A stretch of 51,499 nucleotides of DNA from Paenibacillus oceani (GCF_014705615.1 NZ_JACXJA010000058.1:1-51499); one strand, 5' to 3'; numbered from the stretch's first letter, positions 6,810 through 15,233 are shown. Numbers and translations: made by a program. Notes: generated by a model not told the origin, from the sequence alone.

Positions 6810-9158
6810 TTAACGCACCTCATACGTCTGCGGGTCGGCATTATTCATAAGCGGAGTCAACTCCCCGGTATAGAGCAGGTGAAGTTCATGCATCGCCCGC
6901 GTGCAGGCGGTGTAGAACAGTCTTCTTTCGCTTTCGTGCCCGTACCGCTCCCGGGAAACGTCGTACAACAGCACCGCGTCGAACTCCACCCCTTTTGCCA
7001 GGTAGGAAGGAATGACGACAACGCCTTTCTCGAATGTGCCGGTCCCGGTGCTGATCAGGTGCAGAGACGGAATTTCTTCCTGCAGCGCTGCGAAAGCTTC
7101 GCGGCTCTCTCCAGCCGTCTTGCAAATAACCGCAATCGACCGGTGCCCTTCCTTCTGAAGCTGCCCGATCCGTTCCGTAATTTGCCGATGAAGCGCACCG
7201 GTATCCTCCGCCTGGGTCAAGGTCGGCTTGCTGCCGCCCCGGTTAAACAGCTCGATCGCTTCTCCGCCTTCCACCAGACCTCGCGTAAATTCGACGATTT
7301 CCCGCGTAGACCGGTAGCTTCGCGTCAGCATGATCGTCTCCGTCTCCTCCGCCTCAAACAGCTGCTGCAGCGCGGCGAATCCGTTCTCGGAGGCTGCATG
7401 CGCATAGATCGCCTGGTTCAGGTCGCCAAGCACCGTCATCCTGGCCCGCGGGAACAGCCGCTTCAAGACGGCAAACTGAAACGCCGAATAGTCCTGAGCC
7501 TCGTCGATGAACACATGCCGTACCGAGTTATTGGTCTGGAACCCTTCCAGCCGCTCGACCAAGTACAGATAAGGGGTAGCGTCCTCGTAAGAAAGCTCCT
7601 TCCGGTCCAGCCGCTCGGCGGTATCCGAGCAAATATCGTCCCATCGCTCGAGAAGCGGCTCTTCCCCGGCCAGCAAGGACGCCAATTCCGGGTTTGAGAA
7701 CAGCTGCCGGTACACAGCCGGAGCATCTATAAAGGTGAGTTTTTTGGCCCTTTTTCGCAGCACCTTGAATTTCTCCTGAACGACCATCATCGACAGCTGC
7801 TCCTGTTCCCGGTCGAAATCGTCGAACGTATCCGCGGAAAAGGTTTTTTTCTTGTGCAACTGCTCCAGCGCCTCTTGATACGTTTCCTTGTCCAGCAGTT
7901 CGATTTCGTCCAGCACCCACGCCTCGTTCATTTCCTTTTTGGCGAGCCGCCGCAGTTCCTTGAGCAGCCATTCCGATAGAGCCACCATTCGGTTCGGGAT
8001 CGTCATCAAGCCGCTCAGCGTATAAAACTGCTCCTTCAGCTGTTCTCCGGAAACCAGAACCCGGTCGCGGAACACAACATCCCGGAATACCATTCCCCGT
8101 TCGCTTAAATAGCCGGCATACCGGTCCAATAAACGGAGAAATACGGCGGACGCCTTGTACTGAATTCCCGCCACTCTCGCCTCGTAGCCCGGTTCACTCA
8201 TCGCCGATAACGTATATTCCATCTGCCCGAACGGATCTTCCACCGCAAATTCCCGGCCGAGCCGGTGATCGAGATACTGCTGGAACGTCGTCTGCTGCAT
8301 GTTTTCTTCCCCAAGCTCGGGAAGCACGGTGGATACATAGCTGTTAAACATCGGGTTCGGGGAAAATAAGACGATTTGCTCGGCTTTAAGCGTCTCGCGG
8401 TACCGGTACAGCAAATAAGCGACGCGCTGCAGCGCAGCCGACGTTTTGCCGCTGCCCGCGGCCCCCTGGACGACAAGCAGCCTCGCTGTCTCGTTGCGGA
8501 TAATCCGGTTCTGCTCGCGCTGGATCGTCGCCACGATGCTTCGCATCTGCGCATCGGACTGTTTGCCGAGCACCTCCTGCAGCAGCTCGTCTCCGATCGT
8601 CACGCCGGTATCGAACAGGCTGCGGATGCGCCCGTCCCGGATGATGAACTGGCGTTTCAGCTCCATCATGCCGGATATCTCTCCCCCGGGCGTCGTGTAC
8701 CGGGCCGGCCCGGGGCCGTAATCGTAGTACAGGCTGGACACGGGAGCCCGCCAGTCGTATACGAGAAAGTCGAAACCGCTGTTGTCCATCAGGGAACTGG
8801 TGCCGATGTAGATGCTGGAGTGATCCCGCTCCCCGTCTTCCAGGAAGTCGATCCGTCCGAAATACGGCGTCTGCTTCAAGCGCAGCAGAGACTTGAGCTG
8901 ACGCAACGCATGGCGGTGGTTACGCTCCCGCTCCGACATGACCTCCGCCTGCTGCTTCATGCTGGCATAGGTCTCGATCAGTTCGTCGGCATCCTCCAAG
9001 TTAACGGTCACGTCGTCCCAGAACGTATTACGGATGCTTACGATCTCCGACCTCAGAGTCCCGACCTGGCCCTCCACAACCTCAAGCCGCTCCTCGACTA
9101 TGGAGATTACCTCATCTACCCTACGCTGCTCTTCCGGCCATCTTTGTTTCACGCTCAT
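6810..9158 (-). CDS. helD: RNA polymerase recycling motor ATPase HelD
   Basis: 782 residues, the size of Bacillus HelD. This UvrD-like superfamily 1 ATPase binds stalled RNA polymerase and removes it from nucleic acid. The N-terminal ~90 residues are a charged coiled-coil arm (VDEVISIVEERLEVVEGQVG), which in HelD reaches into the polymerase secondary channel. Walker A is GAAGSGKTS at 232-240, with VFIDEAQDYSAFQF as the Walker B/DEAQ motif, MLTRSYRSTREIVEFTR, and the C-terminal GVEFDAVLLYDVSRERY and FYTACTRAMHELHLLYTGE motifs. AAGGAG lies 7 nt before the ATG. It stands alone. Confidence 0.94.
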   Translation of the reverse strand: MSVKQRWPEEQRRVDEVISIVEERLEVVEGQVGTLRSEIVSIRNTFWDDVTVNLEDADELIETYASMKQQAEVMSERERNHRHALRQLKSLLRLKQTPYFGRIDFLEDGERDHSSIYIGTSSLMDNSGFDFLVYDWRAPVSSLYYDYGPGPARYTTPGGEISGMMELKRQFIIRDGRIRSLFDTGVTIGDELLQEVLGKQSDAQMRSIVATIQREQNRIIRNETARLLVVQGAAGSGKTSAALQRVAYLLYRYRETLKAEQIVLFSPNPMFNSYVSTVLPELGEENMQQTTFQQYLDHRLGREFAVEDPFGQMEYTLSAMSEPGYEARVAGIQYKASAVFLRLLDRYAGYLSERGMVFRDVVFRDRVLVSGEQLKEQFYTLSGLMTIPNRMVALSEWLLKELRRLAKKEMNEAWVLDEIELLDKETYQEALEQLHKKKTFSADTFDDFDREQEQLSMMVVQEKFKVLRKRAKKLTFIDAPAVYRQLFSNPELASLLAGEEPLLERWDDICSDTAERLDRKELSYEDATPYLYLVERLEGFQTNNSVRHVFIDEAQDYSAFQFAVLKRLFPRARMTVLGDLNQAIYAHAASENGFAALQQLFEAEETETIMLTRSYRSTREIVEFTRGLVEGGEAIELFNRGGSKPTLTQAEDTGALHRQITERIGQLQKEGHRSIAVICKTAGESREAFAALQEEIPSLHLISTGTGTFEKGVVVIPSYLAKGVEFDAVLLYDVSRERYGHESERRLFYTACTRAMHELHLLYTGELTPLMNNADPQTYEVR

Positions 9159-9258
9159 GCCACCGCTCCTTTTGGGTCCTTTTGGTTTCGATGATCCGAT
9201 CGGCTTTGGCGTATTCCCTCCTCGTTCTGCAGCCGATCGGAAGCTGGATGAATACGAG

Positions 9259-9288
9259 TTGACAAACGTCTCGCCCTTGTGATATTAT
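9259..9288 (+). promoter_or_regulatory. strong sigma-A-type promoter without a downstream gene
   Basis: TTGACA (9259-9264), 18 nt, TATTAT (9283-9288). It points away from helD into a region with no plausible coding frame, and a terminator-like hairpin follows about 100 nt later. Confidence 0.6.
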
Positions 9289-9294
9289 TGTTTT

Positions 9295-9423
9295 AGGAAA
9301 AGTTTAATATTAAAATCACATTTTTTGGGCGATGAAAATCACTCTTTATTTTAACATGGATTCTTATAGGATTCAACCGGTAACGCGAAGTATGGCTTTT
9401 GAAGCCTGCTTGGTGTTTTTTTG
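9295..9423 (+). ncRNA. candidate orphan small RNA
   Basis: A ~130-nt A/T-rich segment bounded by the promoter at 9259-9288 and a hairpin with a T-run at 9388-9423. It contains no open frame with a ribosome site. It has two AAAATCAC direct repeats but matches no RNA family I recognise (it is not 6S, SRP RNA or a familiar riboswitch). It could be a small RNA or the stranded leader of a lost gene. Confidence 0.35.
9388..9423 (+). terminator. terminator-like hairpin ending the orphan transcript
   Basis: AAG-GGCTT pairs with AAGCC-CTT around a TTG loop, with small internal mismatches. GGTG and seven T residues follow. The T-run is 4 nt beyond the stem, so it is probable rather than ideal. Confidence 0.5.
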
Positions 9424-9737
9424 TTTTCTAACTTAAGTTGAGCCCCTGATAAGGCGATTTCGATTCCTCATTCCTCCGGAGCTTAAAGCTTCAAATTTTT
9501 GGGTTTGGGGTTTGAGTTGGTTCGGAATGATGAGATTGGCGGATGCTCCGAAATATTTCTGATGGAAGATCTTTCCGAGGCTAGCTTTCTGGTGGCCCCG
9601 GTTGGTCAAAAGCGCTTGCGCTTGAGGCCGGGTAATCATGCAGTCGTGGGTAATACATTTCAAACACCGGAACCCCTTGGGGCACAAGGGTTTCGGCGTT
9701 CTCATCTCCAGTAAGCAGGAAACTCCACTCCCGTCAA
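9424..9737. other. intergenic, no recognisable feature
   Basis: Open frames cross this stretch on both strands but none has a ribosome site, a recognisable domain or a conserved motif. The sequence lies between the orphan terminator and the 115-nt repeat locus. It may be decayed coding sequence, but I cannot assign it. Confidence 0.4.
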
Positions 9738-10042
9738 CGCCTCCATTCTGAACGAAATGGGCCTGCCTTTCGCGTAATAAGGGTTGCTGGCAGTTTGCTG
9801 GCGGCTCTTTTTGCACGCTTCCCAGCCGTTTCATGCTCGATCGGCTGAAATAAGAGCTAGCAATCACCTCTATTTCCGCGAAGCGGGCTACTTTTGGCGG
9901 AATAAGAGTTCCCAGCAGCTCTTATTTGCACGATTCCCAGCCGTTTCACGCTCGACCGGCTGAAATAAGAGCTAGCAATCCCCTCTATTTCGACGAAATG
10001 GCTACTTTTGGCGGAATAAGAGTTCCCGGCCGCTCTTATATG
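9738..10042. repeat. 115-nt double-hairpin repeat, locus A (about 2.5 units)
   Basis: Each unit has two short inverted repeats of the form AATAAGAG-N9..12-CTCTTATT, separated alternately by ~25 and ~35 nt. Clear copies start near 9848, 9900, 9963 and 10015. The repeat period is 115 nt (9847 to 9962). A decayed unit precedes them (about 9738-9846). The same design and period occur at 30011-30500 and 43690-43890. It lies between helD and an L,D-transpeptidase gene. Confidence 0.8.
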
Positions 10043-10083
10043 CGCTCTTCACCGCCGTTTCGGGCCCGGTGCGACGCTAGTGC

Positions 10084-11637
10084 TCACCCCAGCCAGGCAA
10101 AGGTACGGTCCGCCGCTTCCCCGATTCCCGGCTTGGATGCGGGGACCAGCCTATGCAGCTCGACTGGCTCGGCCGCTCCTTCGGCGCCGGCGGCTTCTGC
10201 CGAGATCCGGACGCCCGTTCCTTTGGGCACGAACGGAAACAACTCGAGCACGTCCCCGTTGTCCATGCGGATGCAGCCGAGCGAGCGGTCCGCGCCGATG
10301 GAGGACGTATCGTCAGTGCCGTGAATCGCGATCTCCCCCAGTCCGAGGGCGCCGTCCCCGTAGGCCCGTGGGGCCGCTCCTTTCGGATCGAGCACCCGGT
10401 CCGCAACGACGAACTCGCCTTCCGGCGTCCGTCCGTTTTTGCCCAGTCCTACCGTCTTCGACGCGAGAACGACCGGACCGCTAACTACCTCCAGCATACG
10501 GTCTTGCTTGGAAATACGTACCGCAACCGGCTCGAAGGCGACATCGACCTCAGGCACATTGGGATAAAACATCCGTTCCGCCGTCGAAGCCGCCGCGTCG
10601 TAAACCCACCCGCCCTTGCCGTCAAACGACTGCGCCACCCCGTTGGATCTGGTATACGCTTCATTGGGCACGAAGCTGATATAGTTGGCGGGATAGTTCC
10701 CGAGCAGATCCGACAGCCGCTCCGGCGCTGTCCCCTTCTCGGCGATGTAAGCGCCAAGCGCGGTACGCACTACGTTCGCCGCGGCGTAGGTGAGCGAAAA
10801 GGCTCCCGCAGGGGGAGCCTTCTCGCTGTCCGTCCGAAAAAAGCGGATGCGCACCGCGGTGTCCGTGGACGGATTGTATTCGGCGGAAACAAACGACAGC
10901 TTCTTCTTCTCCTCTTCCGCTTCTGCGGAAAGAGGAACGAGCTTGCCGTAAGACGCCGGGTCCGCCGTGGAGATTCCGAACAGCGTTACCGTTTGCCGGC
11001 CGTCGCCGCCCGTCTCGACAGCCTTTTTGCGCAGCATCTCTTCGATTACCGGATTGCTGGCGTCGTAAGGGAGATAGAGGAGGTACGAGCGGCCGGTCGT
11101 CTCGTACACGACTTGCTTGCCTACGGAGCCGTTTCCGAGTTTGGCTACGAGCGTTTGGACCGGCTCGGCGGCGGCCATGCCGAGCAGAACGGCGGCAGCC
11201 AGCAGCATAGCGAGCGTCCAGAGCATCATCCGGTTGCGGAGGACATCCTGTCCGCTTCCGCCGCCCGACGTTGCGCCCGCTTCCCCCGCCGCTGCTGCTG
11301 CACCCGGTCTCCCCCCTCGCCCTCCCGCGCCGACGGCCCCTCTGATCCCGGGCTTCCCCGGCTCCAATCGCCGAATTCCGGCTTGCGCTTTCGAGTATTG
11401 GGGAGACGGATAGATTCGCGCCGCTTGGCGGTAATGATCGAGTGCCTTCTCCTGCTTGCCGAGCTCCTCGAACTTCTGGCCCAGCTTCAGATGGACCGCC
11501 GGCGAGGCGCTGTCGCCGTATCGGAGCATTTTCTCATAGGCGCTCGGATCGCTGGAGCTGACGTACAGATTTTTGTCCACTTTCACGAGATGACGGTGCA
11601 AATGATGGGGATACCGGCCCGGCTTGTCCGAATTCAT
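10084..11637 (-). CDS. membrane-anchored L,D-transpeptidase with TPR-like N-terminus
   Basis: 517 residues from the preferred ATG at 11637 (AAGGGAG 9 nt upstream); an in-frame ATG at 11676 has no clear ribosome site. Residues ~1-85 contain a TPR-like helix pair (AVHLKLGQKFEELGKQEKAL). A Gly/Ala-rich linker and one transmembrane helix (~138-158) follow, then a ~340-residue extracytoplasmic part ending in the YkuD domain. The catalytic signature is HGT at ~439 and SLGCIRM with Cys ~455. The family makes 3-3 peptidoglycan cross-links or attaches proteins to the wall. Topology suggests a cytoplasmic TPR end and an external catalytic end. An intragenic hairpin at about 10798-10825 lies inside coding sequence. 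Confidence 0.88.
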   Translation of the reverse strand: MNSDKPGRYPHHLHRHLVKVDKNLYVSSSDPSAYEKMLRYGDSASPAVHLKLGQKFEELGKQEKALDHYRQAARIYPSPQYSKAQAGIRRLEPGKPGIRGAVGAGGRGGRPGAAAAAGEAGATSGGGSGQDVLRNRMMLWTLAMLLAAAVLLGMAAAEPVQTLVAKLGNGSVGKQVVYETTGRSYLLYLPYDASNPVIEEMLRKKAVETGGDGRQTVTLFGISTADPASYGKLVPLSAEAEEEKKKLSFVSAEYNPSTDTAVRIRFFRTDSEKAPPAGAFSLTYAAANVVRTALGAYIAEKGTAPERLSDLLGNYPANYISFVPNEAYTRSNGVAQSFDGKGGWVYDAAASTAERMFYPNVPEVDVAFEPVAVRISKQDRMLEVVSGPVVLASKTVGLGKNGRTPEGEFVVADRVLDPKGAAPRAYGDGALGLGEIAIHGTDDTSSIGADRSLGCIRMDNGDVLELFPFVPKGTGVRISAEAAGAEGAAEPVELHRLVPASKPGIGEAADRTFAWLG

Positions 11638-11675
11638 TACGAAATTCTCCCTTCGCGTGGACCTTTTTTGATCCA

Positions 11676-11798
11676 TTTTGTATCAATAACCTCAAACCTC
11701 TCTCCTGCCGTATGTTTTCTACAGCTTTTTTTTAAGCATTCATTTGACACCACTGTTGGAGAACCTAATCAACAAAATGATACTTTTTGTATCATTAA
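11676..11798. promoter_or_regulatory. repeated GTATCA motif in divergent promoter region
   Basis: A perfect 8-bp inverted repeat, AATGATAC-TTTTT-GTATCATT (11776-11796), overlaps the sequence TTTTGTATCATTAA. A near copy, TTTTGTATCAATAA, lies at 11676-11689 just upstream of the L,D-transpeptidase start. Two related sites in a 300-nt divergent region suggest a shared regulator; which one is unknown. Confidence 0.4.
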
Positions 11799-11863
11799 TA
11801 CTACAGGATTATGCCCGTTTTTTCAAGCTTGGCTTTACGCGGGAAGGACGCTGCCCGCCGCTA

Positions 11864-11892
11864 TTGCAGTCCGCACCGGAATCAAGTATAGT
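11864..11892 (+). promoter_or_regulatory. promoter of TetR gene
   Basis: TTGCAG (11864-11869), 17 nt, TATAGT (11887-11892). The operator at 11901-11922 covers the expected transcription start, so bound repressor would block initiation. Confidence 0.7.
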
Positions 11893-11900
11893 GGATTTAA

Positions 11901-11922
11901 TTAGACCGATTAGTCGGATTAA
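11901..11922. promoter_or_regulatory. TetR operator 1 (autoregulatory)
   Basis: A 22-nt imperfect palindrome beginning TTAGACCGAT and ending GTCGGATTAA. It matches operator 2 (12546-12567) at 17 of 22 positions, including TTA-ACCG and GTCGG-TTAA. It sits just downstream of the TetR -10 box. Confidence 0.72.
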
Positions 11923-11937
11923 AAAAGGGGTGCCTGT

Positions 11938-12528
11938 ATGAATCGCCGTCGCGGAGAAGCGGAGCAGACGAAAACGCAGATCGCCAGGAAGGCCAAAGAT
12001 TTATTTTGCCTGAAAGGGTACGCCGCAACTTCGATGGACGATATTTGCAGGGCAGCCGAGGCGAGTAAAGGAAGTTTGTATTACCATTTCAAAAATAAAG
12101 AAGCGTTGTTCGTTTATATCCTGGAAACTCAAATGCACGAATGGATCGAACGCTGGGAGGTCCTCTCTCTTGATTGCGGCAGCGCCACCGAGAAGCTGTA
12201 TAAGCTGGCCGAACATTATGCTTCCGACTTCCAAAGCCCGCTTACGAAAGTAAGCGAGGAATTTGCCGGCAGCCAGACGAGCGCGCCCGAGATGCTGGAG
12301 AAGCTGCTGGAGCTTACCCGGATGCACTATCCGATCTTCGAAGGGGTGCTGCAGGAAGGAATGGACAGCGGAGAATTTCGAAAAGGCGACGTTCAGGAGA
12401 TGACGCTTATTGTAGCCGGCCTGCTGGGCGGTCTGGGTATTTCCTATTACGAGGTGGAGATGGAGAAGCTGTTCGAATTGTACCGGAAAGCGGTGCAGCT
12501 GCTGCTGGAGGGGCTTCAGACCCGTTAA
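11938..12528 (+). CDS. TetR/AcrR-family repressor of the adjacent MFS pump
   Basis: 196 residues. The N-terminal DNA-binding domain shows AKDLFCLKGYAATSMDDICR followed by EASKGSLYYHFKNKEALF, the standard TetR helix-turn-helix; residues ~60-190 are the ligand-binding core. It lies 65 nt before an MFS transporter gene, with a matching palindromic operator before each gene. This argues for autorepression and repression of the pump, released by a toxic ligand. The ligand is unknown. Confidence 0.92.
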   Translation: MNRRRGEAEQTKTQIARKAKDLFCLKGYAATSMDDICRAAEASKGSLYYHFKNKEALFVYILETQMHEWIERWEVLSLDCGSATEKLYKLAEHYASDFQSPLTKVSEEFAGSQTSAPEMLEKLLELTRMHYPIFEGVLQEGMDSGEFRKGDVQEMTLIVAGLLGGLGISYYEVEMEKLFELYRKAVQLLLEGLQTR

Positions 12529-12545
12529 TTTTTTTTACTCATTAA

Positions 12546-12567
12546 TTAAACCGGTCGGTCGGTTTAA
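12546..12567. promoter_or_regulatory. TetR operator 2 (before MFS gene)
   Basis: The arms TTAAACCG and CGGTTTAA are perfect inverted repeats around GTCGGT. It is 22 nt like operator 1 and lies 27 nt before the MFS start codon. Its ACCGGTCGGTCGGT-like core is typical of TetR/AcrR operators. Confidence 0.78.
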
Positions 12568-12593
12568 GAGAAAAAGGATCAGGAGGAGCGCTT

Positions 12594-13850
12594 ATGAAAA
12601 GTATATTTCGCAATCGCGTCATCTGGCTGCTGATCGGTAACGACATGCTGGACAATATGGCGATCTGGGTCCGCAATATGGCGATTTTGTTTTATGTGAT
12701 GGAGCAGACAAACGGTGATCCGATTGCCGTCTCGCTGATTACGGTAGCGGAATACGTCCCGATCTTCCTCTTCTCGATGATCGGAGGCACGCTGGCCGAC
12801 CGCTGGGAACCGCGGAGAACGATGCTGCTGGGCGGCGTGCTGAGCGCGGCCTCCGTTGCCGCAATCGGGTTTGCGATTATGCTCGGGGCGTGGGAAGCCG
12901 TCTTCTTCGCTACCGTCGTATCCGCCGTAGTCAGTCAATTCTCGCAGCCCTCCTCCTTCGTCATCATCAAGCGGCATCTGAAAGATGATGAAGTCGCCGC
13001 CGCAACCGGCCTCGCTCAAAGCATCGCCGCCCTGTTCCTGATCGGGGGACCGGTTCTCGGGACGTTCGTGTACTCCAAGCTCGGGATGGCAACGTCGCTG
13101 TTCGTGATAACCGCCTTGTTCTCGCTATCCACCCTGCTCGTCGCCTTCCTGCCGAAGGTGCAGCGTCAGCCGGATACGTCGCACCACGGCTTATGGAGCG
13201 AGATGGGTGAAGGCATCCGCTTCGTCTTCCGCGATGCGCGCCTGAAGACGCTGCTGCTCCTGTTCGCCTTGCTGGGCATCGGAATCGGCATTACGCAGCC
13301 GCTGGATATTTTTATCGTGACGGAACGATTGCAGCTGGAGAAGGAGCATACGCAATGGTTTCTGCTTGCCTCCGGCGTCGGGATGCTGGGAGGCGGCGTG
13401 CTGGCGGCAACCGTCGTATCGAAGACAAAGGAGCGAACGAACTGGGTGATTGCCCGAGGTCTCGCCTTTCTCGCCGTATCGCTGGTCGTGGAAGCCTGGT
13501 CCGTCTGGGTGCCGCTTACACTGCTGTTCCGGTTTCTCGTCGGCATCGCCATGGCCTTCATGCAAGCCGCTCTGTCCGCCATGATGATCCGGATGGTCGA
13601 CGAAAATTACGTCGGCCGGATTAACGGGACGATTATGCCGATTATGACCGGCACGCTGCTGATCGGCACCGGAATGGCCGGACCGCTTATGAAATCGACC
13701 TCGCTGCTGACCGCCTACTTCCTGGCCGCATGTATCGTCATGGCCGCCGCCCTGATCGGTTCGCGGCTCCGGTCCGGCGGCTCGCCCGCGATGCCCGAGG
13801 GTGGTCCGCGCCAGCCTGCGCCGTCCGCCTCCGGGGACACGCACGCCTAG
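12594..13850 (+). CDS. MFS drug-efflux transporter
   Basis: 418 residues with about 12 predicted membrane helices. GGTLADRWEPRRTMLLGG between helices 2 and 3 is the MFS motif A region, and the central loop is near residues 185-215 (QRQPDTSHHGLWSEMGEGIR). AGGAGG lies 7 nt before the ATG. It resembles the proton-coupled drug exporters (MFS_3/DHA family). The TetR gene and operator upstream point to inducible efflux of a toxic compound. The tail (~395-418) is Pro/Gly-rich and cytoplasmic. Confidence 0.92.
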   Translation: MKSIFRNRVIWLLIGNDMLDNMAIWVRNMAILFYVMEQTNGDPIAVSLITVAEYVPIFLFSMIGGTLADRWEPRRTMLLGGVLSAASVAAIGFAIMLGAWEAVFFATVVSAVVSQFSQPSSFVIIKRHLKDDEVAAATGLAQSIAALFLIGGPVLGTFVYSKLGMATSLFVITALFSLSTLLVAFLPKVQRQPDTSHHGLWSEMGEGIRFVFRDARLKTLLLLFALLGIGIGITQPLDIFIVTERLQLEKEHTQWFLLASGVGMLGGGVLAATVVSKTKERTNWVIARGLAFLAVSLVVEAWSVWVPLTLLFRFLVGIAMAFMQAALSAMMIRMVDENYVGRINGTIMPIMTGTLLIGTGMAGPLMKSTSLLTAYFLAACIVMAAALIGSRLRSGGSPAMPEGGPRQPAPSASGDTHA

Positions 13851-13936
13851 TCTGCGCCGATGGTTCAACTTCCGGCTCCCAAGTGATATATTGATTTTAT
13901 ACCGATTACTTCAAGATGACCTTGGGAGGGTAACGA

Positions 13937-14464
13937 ATGACAGAGCGTTTGATACGAAAAATAGGCGACCCGGTCCTGAGGGAGAAATGCCAGCCGGTTC
14001 GCGAAGTGACGCCGAACATCGCAAGGCTGCTGGACGACTTGGCCGCAACGATCTATGGCGGCGACAACCGGGCCGGACTGGCCGCGCCCCAGGTCGGGAT
14101 CGCGAAGCGGGTAGCGGTGCTCGATTATGACGGCTCCGGTCTGATCGAGCTGATCAACCCGGTCATCGTGGAACGCAGCGGCAAACAAAGCGGCCACGAG
14201 TCGTGCTTATCGATACCGGGCGCTTACGGGCTCGTGAAACGGTCGCAATATGTGAAGGTGATGACGTGGGACCGCCAAGGCAAAGAAACATTCGTCGAGG
14301 GCCGGGGCGATCTCGCCATCTGCCTGCAGCATGAGATCGACCATCTCGACGGTGTGCTGTATATCGACCACGTGAAGCCGGGAGAGCTGTTCAGCGAGCA
14401 TGACAGCAAGCCGATGGACGTCTTCCAGATGATCCGTCTGTCCCGCTCCGGAAGCGGCCGTTAA
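13937..14464 (+). CDS. def: peptide deformylase
   Basis: 175 residues. All three deformylase motifs are present: GLAAPQVG (~47-54), ESCLSIPG (~87-94, with the metal-binding Cys; Ser replaces the usual Gly before Cys) and QHEIDHLDG (~131-139, catalytic Glu and two metal-binding His). It removes the formyl group from the N-terminus of new proteins. A GGGAGGG sits before the ATG. It is monocistronic, with a terminator at 14529-14573, and not linked to fmt or priA as the housekeeping copy often is, so it may be a second deformylase. Confidence 0.95.
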   Translation: MTERLIRKIGDPVLREKCQPVREVTPNIARLLDDLAATIYGGDNRAGLAAPQVGIAKRVAVLDYDGSGLIELINPVIVERSGKQSGHESCLSIPGAYGLVKRSQYVKVMTWDRQGKETFVEGRGDLAICLQHEIDHLDGVLYIDHVKPGELFSEHDSKPMDVFQMIRLSRSGSGR

Positions 14465-14528
14465 ACGGAATGCTTCTCCAGTTGATCCAACTTCCAGCTC
14501 TATAGCCCGATCCGCTGCCTGTAACGTC

Positions 14529-14573
14529 AAGCCGGCGCAAGCTGCCCCGAAGGCGGCCACGCCGGCTTTTCTT
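14529..14573 (+). terminator. terminator of def
   Basis: AAGCCGGC (14529-14536) pairs with GCCGGCTT (14561-14568), with GC-rich loop pairing between, followed by TTCTTAAC. It also faces the convergent transpeptidase gene. Confidence 0.75.
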
Positions 14574-14615
14574 AACGACGATCCGCGTATCGTCCTAAGC
14601 GACACACACTACTTT

Positions 14616-15233
14616 TTACTGTACAGCAAACGGAGCCAGCCGGGTCAGCTCATACCGCGTCCCGATCGCGATAACGGGCTCCGCCTCCGGCTTCAGCCAT
14701 TCCAGCACGCGGACTACATGTTCCTCCGCCACCGTTACACAGCCTGCCGAACCGATTCCCGGACCGCTCCATATATGAAAAAAGATCGCGCTGCCCCGCC
14801 CTTTGACCACCGGTTCCTCGTTGTACCGGATCACGGCGGCTTTCCGGTACAGCGGGATGTCGAGCCGCTCGTACGACTTCCACCGTCCCGCCGGATCTCC
14901 CGTATACCGGACCCACAAGTTGTACTCGGGCGATTCCGCATCGTCGACCCAATAATCGTCCCCGTCCGCGATCCGGTACGGCCACGAACCCGCCGGCGCG
15001 GGAGATTGACCGAAACCGGTCCCCATCCGGAAACGGCCCGCCGGCGTCTTCCCGTCCCCTTCCCGCTTCAGCACGGATAACCCGGCGCGTCCGATCGCTG
15101 CAGGGAACGCTTCCAACCGTCTCCAGCCATCCTGCTCCGCTTCCCATATAGTGAGAACCGAGCGTACGGAAGAGTAGTCTGCCGCCTCGAGGACCAGCAT
15201 CTGACGGGTACGGTTGATTGTGCATGCTTCCAA
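14616..15233 (-). CDS. L,D-transpeptidase-fold (YkuD) protein
   Basis: About 205 residues from the TTG at 15233, which has AAGGAG 9 nt upstream; an upstream in-frame ATG at 15290 lacks a ribosome site. It has the YkuD-type fold seen in COG3786-like proteins: GDGKTPAGRFRMGTGFG, DDYWVDDAESPEYNLWVRY, and the catalytic signature FFHIW followed by GSAGCVTV (His ~153, Cys ~165). There is no signal peptide from the preferred start, which is odd for a wall enzyme, so it may be exported by another route or the start may be misjudged. It converges on def. Confidence 0.82.
   Translation of the reverse strand: MEACTINRTRQMLVLEAADYSSVRSVLTIWEAEQDGWRRLEAFPAAIGRAGLSVLKREGDGKTPAGRFRMGTGFGQSPAPAGSWPYRIADGDDYWVDDAESPEYNLWVRYTGDPAGRWKSYERLDIPLYRKAAVIRYNEEPVVKGRGSAIFFHIWSGPGIGSAGCVTVAEEHVVRVLEWLKPEAEPVIAIGTRYELTRLAPFAVQ

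Noticed and set aside
9433-9867. 144-residue minus-strand frame in the helD downstream gap
   Set aside because: No ribosome site and no domain; its N-terminal part runs into the repeat locus. It might be decayed coding sequence but cannot be supported.
10798-10825. Hairpin resembling a terminator on the minus strand
   Set aside because: It lies well inside the transpeptidase coding region (encoding a KAPPAGAF-like stretch), so a functional terminator is unlikely.
10153-11904. 583-residue frame on the plus strand
   Set aside because: It lies opposite the L,D-transpeptidase gene, is Arg-rich with no recognisable domain, and has no ribosome site. It is an artefact of high G+C.
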